Of a DNA stretch of 52,543 nt, positions 19,888 through 28,926 are shown one piece after another (position 1 is the first letter of the stretch; each line of letters starts with the position of its first letter). The notes under the pieces are model-generated. The model saw only the letters and a list, made by a program, of their open reading frames with translations, was not told where the DNA came from and ran no database searches. The stretch comes from Candidatus Endomicrobium neocapritermitis (GTDB lineage Bacteria; Elusimicrobiota; Endomicrobiia; Endomicrobiales; Endomicrobiaceae): NCBI GenBank assembly GCA_009778325.1, contig WRJZ01000037.1, forward strand, positions 1 to 52,543, given 5' to 3'. The position numbers were made by a program, and so were the translations under genes.

Positions 19888-21141
19888 ATGCTTAAAAGAA
19901 CAATTTCAGACACAATATTAAAAATTTCTTCCGCTTGGCCCGTATTGCTTTTGAGCGGACCCAGGCAGGTCGGGAAATCGAGCGTCTTAAACATGATTAA
20001 AGAAAAGGGACGCAAATATGTTTCCCTTGATGATATTGCCGTCCGTGGTCTTGCTTTAAACGATCCTCAGGCTTTTTTGCAAAAATATGCGCCGCCCGTT
20101 ATCATTGATGAGATACAATATGCTCCTAATCTTTTTACCTATATAAAGATATGGGTTGACGAGCATCGTTACAAGCATAAATCCAAAGGTTCCAAAACAA
20201 CTAATCCCGCCGGAGCATTTTGGCTTACAGGTTCACAGAAGTTCTCTCTTATGAAAGGAGTGCAAGAAAGCCTTGCCGGACGTATAGCGATTATTGATTT
20301 ATTGGGGCTCTCTTATCAAGAGATAACAGGCAATCCAAACAAATCTAAACCGTTCTGGCCGGATGAAGTCAATATTAATGAGAGAATAAAAAAACGCACT
20401 ATTATAGATGTTTATAGAGATATTTGGAATGGTTCTTTCCCGGAATTTATAACCAATCCTGCCATGGGACGCGATAAATTTTTCAGTTCATACATGCAAA
20501 CCTACATAGAACGCGATGTACAAGATTATCAAGGAACAACAAATGAATTAAAATTTTACAAATTTGTACGTGCAGTAGCCGTAAGAACCGGCAACTTAAT
20601 AAATTATGAGGATTTAGCGCGCGATTGCGATATTGACCGCCGCACGGCGCAAAAATGGATTGATACTTTGCAGGCGTCCGGTTTGGTATATCTTTTAGCG
20701 CCGTATTCTGCCAACCTTACAAAACGCATAATAAAAACGCCAAAGATATATTTTCTTGATACGGGTTTAGCTTGTTTTCTCGCTAATATAGACTCTCCGG
20801 AAGCATTGGAAGCAAGTTATCTAAACGGATCAATGCTTGAAACTTATGCCATTTGTGAAATTTTAAAAGGTTTCTGGCACAATGGAGAAGATACGCGCAA
20901 ACTGTACTTCTACCGTGATTCCAACAAGAAAGAAATTGATTTGGTTTTAGAAAAAAATATGACTCTGTATCCTGTAGAAATCAAAAAAACAACCTCGCCG
21001 GACAGCAGTGATTATGCAAACCTAAGTATTATAGACGGTTTGAAGAAACAAGTCGGTAAAGGCGCTATACTTTGCCTAAGTCCGAATATAATGCCTGTTC
21101 CTAAAAACAATGCAATCATTGTGCCCATTTGGAATATATAA
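19888..21141 (+). CDS. AAA_14 / DUF4143 ATPase (second copy)
   Basis: ATG 19888 is chosen because TTGGAGGA (19877-19884) lies just upstream; an earlier in-frame GTG at 19864 sits almost on the -10 box. The product is 417 aa. Walker A G-P-R-Q-V-G-K-S is at 24-31, Walker B is V-I-I-D-E-I-Q-Y-A-P, then W-L-T-G-S-Q. A winged helix and DUF4143 follow, ending E-I-D-L-V-L-E ... P-V-E-I-K-K-T. Same architecture as the gene at 18225 but clearly diverged, so an old duplication or separate acquisitions. It has its own promoter and is not in an operon with the first copy. Function is not established. Confidence 0.9.
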   Translation: MLKRTISDTILKISSAWPVLLLSGPRQVGKSSVLNMIKEKGRKYVSLDDIAVRGLALNDPQAFLQKYAPPVIIDEIQYAPNLFTYIKIWVDEHRYKHKSKGSKTTNPAGAFWLTGSQKFSLMKGVQESLAGRIAIIDLLGLSYQEITGNPNKSKPFWPDEVNINERIKKRTIIDVYRDIWNGSFPEFITNPAMGRDKFFSSYMQTYIERDVQDYQGTTNELKFYKFVRAVAVRTGNLINYEDLARDCDIDRRTAQKWIDTLQASGLVYLLAPYSANLTKRIIKTPKIYFLDTGLACFLANIDSPEALEASYLNGSMLETYAICEILKGFWHNGEDTRKLYFYRDSNKKEIDLVLEKNMTLYPVEIKKTTSPDSSDYANLSIIDGLKKQVGKGAILCLSPNIMPVPKNNAIIVPIWNI

Positions 21142-21149
21142 AAAAAATT

Positions 21150-21187
21150 CAAAATTAAAGGATTCTATCGGTCCGATTTTAATTTTG
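21150..21187. terminator. Possible terminator or stem-loop after the second DUF4143 gene
   Basis: CAAAATTAAA (21150-21159) pairs with TTTAATTTTG (21178-21187), with a small inner palindrome ATCGGTCCGAT (21168-21178). The stem is AT-rich and no clean T-tract follows, so termination is only a guess from its position between a stop codon and the tRNA promoter. Confidence 0.35.
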
Positions 21188-21211
21188 GATTGACATTTTA
21201 TTCATTTTTCA

Positions 21212-21240
21212 TTGACTTTTGGCTTGCAGTTTGTTAAAAT
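21212..21240 (+). promoter_or_regulatory. Promoter of the tRNA pair
   Basis: TTGACT (21212-21217), 17 bp, TAAAAT (21235-21240), 48 bases before the tRNA-Lys gene. It probably drives both tRNAs and may read on into the trigger factor gene, since no terminator or other clear promoter is seen before it. Confidence 0.65.
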
Positions 21241-21287
21241 TCCTTCAATCAAAGTGTTCAAAACGCGCATATGCGTAGTATATTTAA

Positions 21288-21360
21288 GCGCTGCTAGCTC
21301 AATTGGTAGAGCAAACGACTCTTAATCGTTAGGTTATAGGTTCAATTCCTATGCAGCGCA
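21288..21360 (+). tRNA. tRNA-Lys (anticodon CUU)
   Basis: The acceptor arm GCGCTGC / GCAGCGC closes perfectly with discriminator A at 21360. The anticodon stem AACGA / TCGTT encloses the loop C-T-CTT-A-A, and the T arm has GGTTCAATTCC. CCA is not encoded. The length of 73 nt is normal. Confidence 0.96.
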
Positions 21361-21430
21361 TACTTTCAGTTCAATTGCAATATTATCCTAAAACTTGAAC
21401 GCGTTTTATGCGTTTTATATTTTTATTCAT

Positions 21431-21512
21431 GCGGACATGGCGGAATTGGCAGACGCGTATGGCTTAGGACCATATGCCGCAAGGTGTGGGGGTTCAAGTC
21501 CCTCTGTCCGCA
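21431..21512 (+). tRNA. tRNA-Leu (anticodon UAG)
   Basis: The acceptor arm GCGGACA / TGTCCGC is followed by discriminator A. The anticodon stem TATGG / CCATA encloses C-T-TAG-G-A. The T-loop region GGTTCAAGTCC is standard. An extra variable-arm stretch makes it 82 nt, as expected for a class II leucine tRNA. CCA is not encoded. Confidence 0.96.
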
Positions 21513-21520
21513 TAACTACA

Positions 21521-21688
21521 ATGATGTGTCCCTGCGGGACATGATGTATGCTTCGCACATGATGTTTCCTGCGGAAATGATGTATGTACTTTGTACACAT
21601 TAACGACAAGGACACATTACATCATGTTGCCGCAAAGCGGCAATACATCATTAGCGCAGCGACATCATGCGCCGAAGGCGTACATCAT
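21521..21688. repeat. Array of mini-hairpins separated by ATGATGT / ACATCAT
   Basis: ATGATGT occurs at 21521, 21541, 21559 and 21577, and its complement ACATCAT at 21619, 21645, 21662 and 21682, so the array has mirror symmetry. Most spacers are small hairpins with mainly 3-nt loops, e.g. GTCCC-TGC-GGGAC, TTTCC-TGC-GGAAA, TGTAC-TTT-GTACA, TTGCCGC-AAA-GCGGCAA and CGCC-GAA-GGCG. It fills the gap between tRNA-Leu and the trigger factor gene. No coding potential is evident. Confidence 0.8.
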
Positions 21689-21725
21689 GCTGTTGATTTT
21701 CTAAATAAATAAAGAGGGGTTATTA

Positions 21726-23051
21726 ATGTCACAGGAAAACAAAAAAATTGATTTTAAATCCACCGTTGTGGATAAAAAAGCGTGTTCGATAACGCTTGAT
21801 ATCGAGGTTTCTCCGGAGACCGCTCAGAAAGAAGTTAACGAAGCTTTTGAAAGTTTACAGCGGCAGGCAAGGCTTGACGGTTTCAGGCAGGGAAAAGCTC
21901 CGATAAATATAGTTAAGGAAAAATTCAGCAATGAAGCGAAAGACAAAACGGTTGAAAATATAATAAAAGGCACTGTTTTTGACGCTTTGGGAAAAGAAAA
22001 ATTTTCTCCTATAGAATTTCCAGTTATTGAAGACGTTAAATTTGAAATAGGCCAGGCGCTTAAATACCGTTTTACGGCGGAATGCCATCCTTCTTTTGAT
22101 ATTAAAGATTATAAAGGAATATCCGTAAAAAAAGAAATATTTAAAATTACCGATAAAAGTCTTGCCCAGAGCCTTGACGCTTTGAGAGAAAGAAACGCAA
22201 AGCTTGTTCCTTCGAAAAAAGGAGTTGTTGAGGATGAAAGTTTTGTCTCCGTTGATTATGAAGCTTTTGATAACGGCGTCGCTTTGCCTGAGGTAACGGC
22301 AAAAAACCACATGCTTGATTTGGGTTCCGAAAATACGGTAAAAGGTTTTAAGGGAGCTCTTAAAGGAGCAGGAATCGGCGATGAAAGAGATGCTCAAGTA
22401 AAATATCCGGCGGATTATCCGAATAAAACTTTGGCGGGCAAAACAATAACTTTTAAGACGAAAGTTTTAGAAATAAAAGAAAAAGAACTCCCCGAACTTA
22501 ACGATGATTTCGCGAAAGATATGGGCACGGAAAACCTTGAAGATTTGAAATCTAAAGTAAAAGAAGCGGTAGAATCCGAAGAAAAGCGCCGTCAGGATAT
22601 GGAAGTTGAAAAACAGATTGTCGAATATCTTGTCGATAAAAATAAATTTGACGTTCCGCAGTCTTTGGTCGCTCATCAGCAGGAAAAATTAATTGAAAGA
22701 ATGAAAGAGTATATGCACAAACAGGGTGCGCCTAAAGATTATATCGAAAAGCAGGCGGAGCTCGGGCAGGAAAAATTTAAAGAAGAAGCTGAAAAAAACG
22801 TAAGGCTTTCTTACATACTTAACACGATTTATACAAATGAGAAGCTTGAAGTTACGGACCAGGATTTGGAAGAAGAAAAAAATAAGATGAAAGCGTCAAA
22901 TCCGGGAAGAGACGAAGCCGTAGAAAAATATTTTACCGAACACAAAGCGAATATCTCTCTTTCGCTCAAAGAAACAAAGCTTTTTAAGTTTCTGCTGGAC
23001 AACGCTAAGATAAAAGAAGAAGTTAAGGAAATGCCGTTAAAAAACAGTTAA
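21726..23051 (+). CDS. tig: Trigger factor, ribosome-associated chaperone and prolyl isomerase
   Basis: 441 aa, the usual length. The N-terminal ribosome-binding domain contains the signature G-F-R-Q-G-K-A-P at 52-59. A central FKBP-like segment (about 160-250; V-S-V-D-Y-E-A-F ... V-K-G-F-K-G-A-L-K-G-A) and a long helical C-terminal domain follow. ATG 21726 has AGAGGGG 6 bases upstream. It binds nascent chains at the ribosome exit. It heads the common tig-clpP-clpX-lon cluster, although a palindromic element separates it from clpP. Confidence 0.97.
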   Translation: MSQENKKIDFKSTVVDKKACSITLDIEVSPETAQKEVNEAFESLQRQARLDGFRQGKAPINIVKEKFSNEAKDKTVENIIKGTVFDALGKEKFSPIEFPVIEDVKFEIGQALKYRFTAECHPSFDIKDYKGISVKKEIFKITDKSLAQSLDALRERNAKLVPSKKGVVEDESFVSVDYEAFDNGVALPEVTAKNHMLDLGSENTVKGFKGALKGAGIGDERDAQVKYPADYPNKTLAGKTITFKTKVLEIKEKELPELNDDFAKDMGTENLEDLKSKVKEAVESEEKRRQDMEVEKQIVEYLVDKNKFDVPQSLVAHQQEKLIERMKEYMHKQGAPKDYIEKQAELGQEKFKEEAEKNVRLSYILNTIYTNEKLEVTDQDLEEEKNKMKASNPGRDEAVEKYFTEHKANISLSLKETKLFKFLLDNAKIKEEVKEMPLKNS

Positions 23052-23162
23052 TAGTTAGTAGTGAGTAGTTAATAGTTTTGGAGTTTTCGCGTAGCGAAAA
23101 CCTATTATAGATTTCGGCTTCGCCGAAATACGAACTCACTATTCACTACTAACTACTAACTG
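23045..23162. repeat. Intergenic palindrome with TAGT/GAGT-word arms
   Basis: Arms made of AGTTAATAG/TAGTAGTGAG words (23045-23075 and 23135-23162) flank two perfect small hairpins: GTTTTCGC-GTA-GCGAAAAC (23083-23101) and ATTTCGGC-TTC-GCCGAAAT (23111-23129). TGTCGT marks the right boundary. It fills the tig-clpP gap. The copy at 43012-43135 has the same core inverted. Confidence 0.85.
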
Positions 23163-23179
23163 TCGTATCGGGAGTTTGT

Positions 23180-23782
23180 ATGATAATACCTACAGTCATA
23201 GAAAGATGGAGTCAAGGGGCTGCCGTAACTTATGATTTGTATTCCAGACTGCTTAAAGACAGAATAATTTTTGTCGGAGGGCAGGGAGGCGCGATAGCTA
23301 CGGATTCGGCAAATGTTTTAATAGCCCAGCTTTTATATTTGGACTCGGAAGAACCGGGAAAAGACATAAGCTTATATATCAATTCACCCGGCGGAATGGT
23401 TACTGCCGGGCTTGCCGTTTATGATACAATGCAGTTTATAAAAAGCCCTGTTACCACGATATGTATGGGCATGGCAATGTCTTTCGGCGCCGTGCTTCTT
23501 GCCGCAGGACAAAAGGGTAAAAGATACGCGCTGACGCACTCAAGAATAATGATTCACCAGCCGCTGATTTACGGCGGGGGATTATCGGGAACCGTTTCCG
23601 ATATAGACATTGAAGCAAAAGAGCTTGTTTCAACAAAACAGAAACTTTCGGAGATAATTGCAAAACACACTGGAAAAACAACGGAGCAGGTTTTAAAAGA
23701 TACCGACAGAAATTACTATATGTCTGCTCACGAGGCTAAAGAATACGGGATAGTTGATGAAGTAATAGTAACGGTGAAATAG
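23180..23782 (+). CDS. clpP: ClpP protease proteolytic subunit (catalytic Asp apparently Asn)
   Basis: 200 aa, typical for ClpP. The start matches the family (M-I-I-P-T-V-I-E-R ... [11 protein letters not shown]). S101 lies in G-M-A-M-S-F-G-A (usually A-S-M-G-A) and H126 in M-I-H-Q-P. Aligned by eye with B. subtilis ClpP, the catalytic Asp in D-T-D-R-D falls on N178 (D-T-D-R-N-Y-Y), codon AAT. It should form the barrel protease that degrades substrates unfolded by ClpX, encoded 58 bp downstream. A Ser-His-Asn triad has been described for Listeria ClpP1, so the protein may still be active or need conformational activation. Confidence 0.95.
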   Translation: MIIPTVIERWSQGAAVTYDLYSRLLKDRIIFVGGQGGAIATDSANVLIAQLLYLDSEEPGKDISLYINSPGGMVTAGLAVYDTMQFIKSPVTTICMGMAMSFGAVLLAAGQKGKRYALTHSRIMIHQPLIYGGGLSGTVSDIDIEAKELVSTKQKLSEIIAKHTGKTTEQVLKDTDRNYYMSAHEAKEYGIVDEVIVTVK

Positions 23783-23840
23783 AAGATAAGATGATAAGCA
23801 AAGAGGCAATAATTGTTAATTTTTAATCAGGTTTAAAAAA

Positions 23841-25085
23841 ATGGAAAATAATAACGACCAACGCTGCATGTTTTGTAGAAAAGGCGCTCCGCACAGGCTT
23901 GTCGGAGGAAGCGGCAACTATATTTGCGAAGAGTGCACAAAAAGTTCAAAAGAAATATTCGATAACCTCAACAAAAAAGAAGTCAAAGAAGTTGTCAAAA
24001 AGCTGCCGAAACCGAAAGAAATCAAGAAGTTTCTTGATGATTATGTTATCGGTCAGGAGCATGCGAAAAAGACTCTTTCGGTAGCCGTTTACAATCATTA
24101 CAGAAGAATAGAAGCTTCCGCGATGTCCGGCTGCAATGATGTCGAGCTTCAGAAATCGAATATATTGCTTTTAGGCCCTACGGGAACGGGTAAAACTTTG
24201 CTTGCCCAGACTTTGGCAAGAGTGCTGGATGTTCCTTTCGCGATTGCAGACGCGACTACGTTAACCGAAGCCGGATATGTCGGCGAAGACGTTGAAAACA
24301 TACTTTTAAGGCTTATTCAAAACAGCAACTTCGATATTAAGAAAGCCGAAAAAGGCATAATTTATATAGACGAGATAGATAAAATATCAAGAAAGTCGGA
24401 CACTCCGTCGATTACGAGAGACGTTTCCGGCGAAGGCGTTCAGCAGGCGCTTTTAAAAATTCTTGAAAGCACCGTCGCCAATGTTCCTCCGCAGGGAGGA
24501 AGAAAACATCCGCAGCAGGAATATATTAAAATAGATACGACGAATATTTTATTTATATGCGGCGGAGCTTTCGACGGGCTTGAAAAGATAATCGAAAGAA
24601 GGATTTCCAAGAAAACTTTGGGATTTATTACCGACGGCTCCGATAACAGAGACAAAATAAAAGATAAAGATTTTGTTCTCTCTAAAGTCCAGATAGAAGA
24701 CATAATAAAGTTCGGCTTAATTCCCGAGTTTGTCGGAAGGCTTCCCGTAGTTTCGACTCTGAACAGTTTAACCGTCGAAGACCTTGTGCATATTTTAACC
24801 CAGCCAAAAAACGCTTTGGTAAAACAGTATAAAAAAATGTTTGAAATAGAAGGAATAGAGCTTTCATTCGACGAAGACGCTTTGGAGTTTATCGCTAAAG
24901 AGGCTTTGAGAAGAGGTTCCGGAGCAAGAGGTTTAAGGTCAATAATAGAAAGTATTCTTATGGACACCATGTTTGAGATACCTGATAATGAAGGCGTTGG
25001 GAAGTGTGTCGTAACGCTTGAAGCTGCCGAAAAAAAAGAAAAGCCAAAGTTTTCGTATCGTAACGGTACAAAGGAGACGGCATGA
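23841..25085 (+). CDS. clpX: ClpX, ATP-dependent unfoldase of ClpXP
   Basis: 414 aa. An N-terminal zinc-binding domain has C9/C12 and C29/C32. Walker A G-P-T-G-T-G-K-T is at 112-119, Walker B is I-I-Y-I-D-E-I-D-K, and sensor 2 is the G-S-G-A-R-G-L-R stretch. It unfolds tagged or native substrates and feeds them to ClpP. The ribosome-binding site before ATG 23841 is weak (CAGG). The stop overlaps the lon start by four bases (ATGA), implying translational coupling. Confidence 0.97.
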   Translation: MENNNDQRCMFCRKGAPHRLVGGSGNYICEECTKSSKEIFDNLNKKEVKEVVKKLPKPKEIKKFLDDYVIGQEHAKKTLSVAVYNHYRRIEASAMSGCNDVELQKSNILLLGPTGTGKTLLAQTLARVLDVPFAIADATTLTEAGYVGEDVENILLRLIQNSNFDIKKAEKGIIYIDEIDKISRKSDTPSITRDVSGEGVQQALLKILESTVANVPPQGGRKHPQQEYIKIDTTNILFICGGAFDGLEKIIERRISKKTLGFITDGSDNRDKIKDKDFVLSKVQIEDIIKFGLIPEFVGRLPVVSTLNSLTVEDLVHILTQPKNALVKQYKKMFEIEGIELSFDEDALEFIAKEALRRGSGARGLRSIIESILMDTMFEIPDNEGVGKCVVTLEAAEKKEKPKFSYRNGTKETA

Positions 25086-27472
25086 GTGATTTAGACAGAT
25101 TTGCAAGCGACAAAAATGAAAATCAGAAAATACCCGATACTTTGCCAATGCTTCCGGTCAGGGATATTATTCTCTATCCCGCCATGGTTTTGCCTCTGGC
25201 AGTCGGGAGAGAAAAATCCGTAAAAGCTTTGGAAGAAGCAATGGCGACAAACAGGCTTATTTTTGTCGTTACGCAGAAAAACATACAGGTTGAAGACCCT
25301 ACGCCGGACGATATTTTTAATATCGGAACCGTATGCGAAGTTCTGCAGATGCTTAAAATGCCGGACGGCACGCTTAAAGCTTTGGTTGAGGGCTTAAGCA
25401 GAGCGCAATGGACTGATTTCAGGCTCAATGATAACGGCTATGTCGAAGTCGGTTTGAAGGTTTTTGACGAAAAAGTCGAAAAAACGCCTGAAGCCGAAGC
25501 GATCATGCGCCGCGCGATCTCGCTTTTTGAACAGTATGTGAAACTTAACCCTAGAATGCCGATGGAAGTGTCGGTAGCGGTTAATAATATCAATGACCCG
25601 GCGAGGCTTGCCGATACCATAGCTTCGCATCTTGTCATAAAAAATAATGATAAGCAGTCTATTCTGGAACTTGTTGATCCGGTTGAAAGGCTTGAAAAAA
25701 TTATTCAGATTTTAAACGCCGAAATAGAAATTTTAAATATTGAAAGGCGCATTCAAAACAGGGTAAGAAACCAGATAGAAAAAACGCAGAAAGAATACTA
25801 TCTTACCGAGCAGATGAAAGCCATACAAAAAGAGCTTAAACAAAAAGACGAAGCACAGAAAGATTTGGATGATTTAAGAACAAAACTTAAAAATACGAAG
25901 ATGCCCGACGCCGCGAGAGAAACCGCGGAAAAAGAGCTTTCAAGGCTTGAAAAGATGATGCCTATGTCTCCCGAGGCAACGGTTATCAGGACTTATCTTG
26001 ATTGGATTATAGAGCTCCCGTGGGAAAAATCAACCGACGATAATCTTGACCTTAAAAGAGCGCAAGAGATTCTAGACCAAGACCATTACGGACTTGAAAA
26101 GGTTAAAGACAGAATTCTTGAGTATCTGGCGGTGCTTTCAAGAGTTAAAAAAATAAAAGGTCCCATTCTTTGTTTTATAGGGCCTCCCGGAGTGGGAAAA
26201 ACTTCCATAGCAAAATCGGTAGCCAGAAGCCTCGGCAGAAATTTTGTGAGAATTTCTATGGGCGGCGTCAGAGACGAAGCCGAAATAAGAGGACACAGAC
26301 GCACATATATAGGTTCGCTGCCGGGAAAAATTATTCAGTCAATGAAAAAAGCGGGTTCCAATAATCCTGTTTTTATTCTTGACGAGATAGATAAAATGGG
26401 TTCAGACTGGAGAGGCGATCCTTCGGCGGCGCTTCTTGAAGTTTTGGATCCTGAGCAGAATTACGCTTTCGGCGACCATTATCTTGACGTGGATTTTGAC
26501 CTCTCAAAAGTAATGTTTATAACCACGGCAAATACTTTGCATAATATACCGACTACTTTGCTCGACAGGCTTGAACTGATAAGATTTTCCGGATATACCG
26601 ATGACGAAAAACGGCATATTGCCCAGCAATTTATTATTCCCAAACAGTTTTTGGAACACGGTTTGAAAAAAGAAGAGCTTGTGATAGAGCAGGGCGCTCT
26701 TGACGTCGTAATAAAAAATTATACGCATGAAGCCGGCGTCAGAAATTTGAGCAGAGAAATAGCAAATCTGTGCAGAAAAGTGGCTAAAGATTTGGCTTTT
26801 GACACAAGCGTTAAATCCATAACGGTGACTGCCGGAAATATAAATAAATATTTGGGAGTTCCCGTTTATGAAAGAGAACGTATAACTGAAAACGACATCG
26901 GTGTTGTGACGGGCTTGGCTTGGACGCAGGTTGGCGGCGAAACTCTTACTATTGAAGTAAACAGAATGAAAGGAAAAGGCGGAATGGTTCTTACCGGCAA
27001 GCTCGGCGATGTGATGAAAGAGTCTGCCCAGGCCGCTTTAACATACGTTCGTTCGTCGGCTTTAAAACTCGGGATAGATGAAGATATTTTTAAAGAGACG
27101 GATTTTCACGTGCATGTTCCCGAAGGCGCTGTGCCGAAAGACGGCCCGAGCGCTGGCATAGCTTTGGCAACCGCGCTTGCTTCCGTATGCATGAATAAGC
27201 CGGTAAGAAAAAAGATTGCAATGACCGGAGAAGTTACGCTCAGGGGAAGAGTTCTCGCAATAGGCGGATTGAAAGAAAAAACTTTGGCGGCTTTCAGAGA
27301 AGGAATGACAACCGTTCTATTCCCCGAAGGGAATAAAAAAGATTTGGCGGATATCCCGGAAGACATAAAGAAAAAAGTTGAGATGATACCGGTTGCCCAC
27401 ATGGATGAAGTTATAGAGCTTGCCATAGGAAAGACTGGCGGACAGAAAGAAAAAAAGAAAAGTAAAAAATAA
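25082..27472 (+). CDS. lon: Lon ATP-dependent protease
   Basis: 796 aa, the expected length for bacterial LonA. The N-terminal substrate domain starts at L-P-M-L-P-V-R-D, a coiled-coil linker follows, then AAA+ Walker A G-P-P-G-V-G-K-T at 367-374 and Walker B F-I-L-D-E-I-D-K. The protease domain has the Ser-Lys dyad S690 (D-G-P-S-A-G) and K733 (G-L-K-E-K). It degrades misfolded and regulatory proteins in the cytoplasm. ATG 25082 overlaps the clpX stop, so it is the third member of the quality-control operon. Confidence 0.98.
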   Translation: MSDLDRFASDKNENQKIPDTLPMLPVRDIILYPAMVLPLAVGREKSVKALEEAMATNRLIFVVTQKNIQVEDPTPDDIFNIGTVCEVLQMLKMPDGTLKALVEGLSRAQWTDFRLNDNGYVEVGLKVFDEKVEKTPEAEAIMRRAISLFEQYVKLNPRMPMEVSVAVNNINDPARLADTIASHLVIKNNDKQSILELVDPVERLEKIIQILNAEIEILNIERRIQNRVRNQIEKTQKEYYLTEQMKAIQKELKQKDEAQKDLDDLRTKLKNTKMPDAARETAEKELSRLEKMMPMSPEATVIRTYLDWIIELPWEKSTDDNLDLKRAQEILDQDHYGLEKVKDRILEYLAVLSRVKKIKGPILCFIGPPGVGKTSIAKSVARSLGRNFVRISMGGVRDEAEIRGHRRTYIGSLPGKIIQSMKKAGSNNPVFILDEIDKMGSDWRGDPSAALLEVLDPEQNYAFGDHYLDVDFDLSKVMFITTANTLHNIPTTLLDRLELIRFSGYTDDEKRHIAQQFIIPKQFLEHGLKKEELVIEQGALDVVIKNYTHEAGVRNLSREIANLCRKVAKDLAFDTSVKSITVTAGNINKYLGVPVYERERITENDIGVVTGLAWTQVGGETLTIEVNRMKGKGGMVLTGKLGDVMKESAQAALTYVRSSALKLGIDEDIFKETDFHVHVPEGAVPKDGPSAGIALATALASVCMNKPVRKKIAMTGEVTLRGRVLAIGGLKEKTLAAFREGMTTVLFPEGNKKDLADIPEDIKKKVEMIPVAHMDEVIELAIGKTGGQKEKKKSKK

Positions 27473-27497
27473 ATATATTAGGAAGCAGAAATTTCGG

Positions 27498-27605
27498 GTG
27501 TGTCACCCTGAACTCGTTTAAGGGTCTGGGCTTTTAAAATGCAAGATGCTGAAACAAGTTACGGAAGTAAACTTCCGAGATGCTGAAACAAGTTCAGCAT
27601 GACAC
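27498..27605. repeat. Palindromic repeats with CCCTGAA / GATGCTGAAACAAGTT words
   Basis: GTCACCCTGAACTCGTTTAA plus GGGT (27502-27524) forms one imperfect hairpin. AGATGCTGAAACAAGTT occurs twice (27544 and 27578), separated by the small hairpin GGAAGTAAACTTCC (27563-27576), and the second copy folds with TTCAGCATGACAC. It resembles dispersed repeats seen in other genomes. It occupies the gap between lon and the aminotransferase gene. Confidence 0.65.
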
Positions 27606-27648
27606 GGCAGAGTTTTTCACTCCTGATTGATAAAACGGAGGCAGCAAG

Positions 27649-28782
27649 ATGAAGAAACAATATCTTTTAACACCGGGGCCTACACCTATTCCGCCTGAAG
27701 TCGCGCTTAAAGAAGCATTACCTATTCTGCATCACCGCACAAGCGAATTCGCGGCTATTTACAAAGATGTCGCGGAAAACCTGAAATATGTCTTTCAGAC
27801 AAAAAACGACGTATATATGCTTGCCGCCTCAGGTACGGGCGCGATGGAAATGGCCGTTGTGAATCTGCTCAGTCCCGGAGACGAAATTATTGTGGCAAGC
27901 TGCGGTAATTTCGGAGACAGATGGATAAAAATCGCCGAAACTTACGGCGTTAAAGTTACTTCGGTTTCAGTGCCGTGGGGAAATGTCGTTAAACCAGCTG
28001 AAATTGAAAAAGCTCTCAAAGCAAATTCCAATATAAAAGCCGTTTTTACTACTTTTACCGAAACTTCAACGGGCGTTGTCAACGATATTAAAACTATCGG
28101 CGGAATCGTCGCAAAGACAAACGCTGTTTTGGTTGTGGATTCGATTTCAGGCCTTGCGGGCCAGGAATTCAGAACCGACGAGTGGAAAGTCGACGTTAAT
28201 GTCTGCGGTTCGCAGAAAGGTTTTATGCTTGCTCCAGGGCTTGCTTTTATATCTCTGAGCGAAAAAGCGTGGAAGCTTGCCGAAACGTCAAAAATTCCTA
28301 AATTTTATTTTGATATAAAAAAATACAAAAAATCTTATGCGACAAACGAAACGCCGTTTACGCCTCCGGTTACTCTTATAGTAGCTTTGCAGGAATCTTT
28401 AAAGATGATAAAAAATAAAGGCATTGAAAATATGTGGAACGACTATAAGCTTTTAGCCAAAGCCGCAAGATCCGGAATGAAAGCTTTGGGTCTTGAAATT
28501 TTCGGCGAAGTGCCTTGCGAAGTGGTAACAAGCGCTTTGGTTCCCGAAGAAATCGGCGGAAAAATCGTTAAAACCTTAAGAGAAAAATACGGCGTTTCAA
28601 TTGCCGGCGGACAGGGCGATTTGAAAGGCAAAATCATAAGATTCGCTCATATGGGATATATCGGCAAAGCCGACTTACTCGTCGGATTTGCGTGCCTTGA
28701 AATGGTTTTGGCAGAGCTTGGAATGAAAATAGAAAAAGGCAAAGCAGTAGCTGCGGCTGAAGAAGTGCTTATAAACGGATAA
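27649..28782 (+). CDS. Class V pyridoxal-phosphate aminotransferase (serine/alanine-glyoxylate type)
   Basis: 377 aa, a full-length fold-type I class V aminotransferase. The start L-L-T-P-G-P-T-P-I-P-P-E-V is a family hallmark, H-H-R-T-S-E-F follows, A-A-S-G-T-G-A-M-E holds the cofactor phosphate, D-S-I-S-G gives the PLP-binding Asp, and K190 in G-S-Q-K-G-F-M is the Schiff-base lysine. It lies directly before serA and no serC-type gene is visible, so it may make phosphoserine or serine in the pathway fed by SerA; that is inference. Serine-glyoxylate, serine-pyruvate and aspartate aminotransferase activities are alternatives. ATG 27649 is preceded by ACGGAGGCAGC. Confidence 0.9.
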   Translation: MKKQYLLTPGPTPIPPEVALKEALPILHHRTSEFAAIYKDVAENLKYVFQTKNDVYMLAASGTGAMEMAVVNLLSPGDEIIVASCGNFGDRWIKIAETYGVKVTSVSVPWGNVVKPAEIEKALKANSNIKAVFTTFTETSTGVVNDIKTIGGIVAKTNAVLVVDSISGLAGQEFRTDEWKVDVNVCGSQKGFMLAPGLAFISLSEKAWKLAETSKIPKFYFDIKKYKKSYATNETPFTPPVTLIVALQESLKMIKNKGIENMWNDYKLLAKAARSGMKALGLEIFGEVPCEVVTSALVPEEIGGKIVKTLREKYGVSIAGGQGDLKGKIIRFAHMGYIGKADLLVGFACLEMVLAELGMKIEKGKAVAAAEEVLING

Positions 28783-28786
28783 AGAA

Positions 28787-28907
28787 AGAGTGAAGAGTGA
28801 AAAGTGAAGAGTGGAGATAACGAGTTTTTGCGAAGCAAAAACAGATAATAGGTTTCGGCGAAGCCGAAACACAATATCTTCACTCTTCACTCTCAACTCT
28901 CCACTCT
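28787..28907. repeat. Intergenic palindrome with GAAGAGTG-word arms, upstream of serA
   Basis: The left arm (28787-28819, AGAGTGAAGAGTG words) and right arm (28875-28907, CTTCACTCT words) flank GTTTTTGC-GAA-GCAAAAAC (28824-28842) and GTTTCGGC-GAA-GCCGAAAC (28852-28870). The two core hairpins resemble those at 23083 and 23111, though the arm word differs. Confidence 0.85.
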
Positions 28908-28926
28908 GATATATAAAGGTGGAACA

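Noticed and set aside
21521-21688. CRISPR-like array
   Set aside because: The constant word is only 7 nt, it switches to its complement half-way, and the spacers are self-complementary hairpins.
23899-24084. 61-codon + strand frame within clpX
   Set aside because: Out-of-frame overlap within the conserved ClpX zinc-binding region; no independent start signal.
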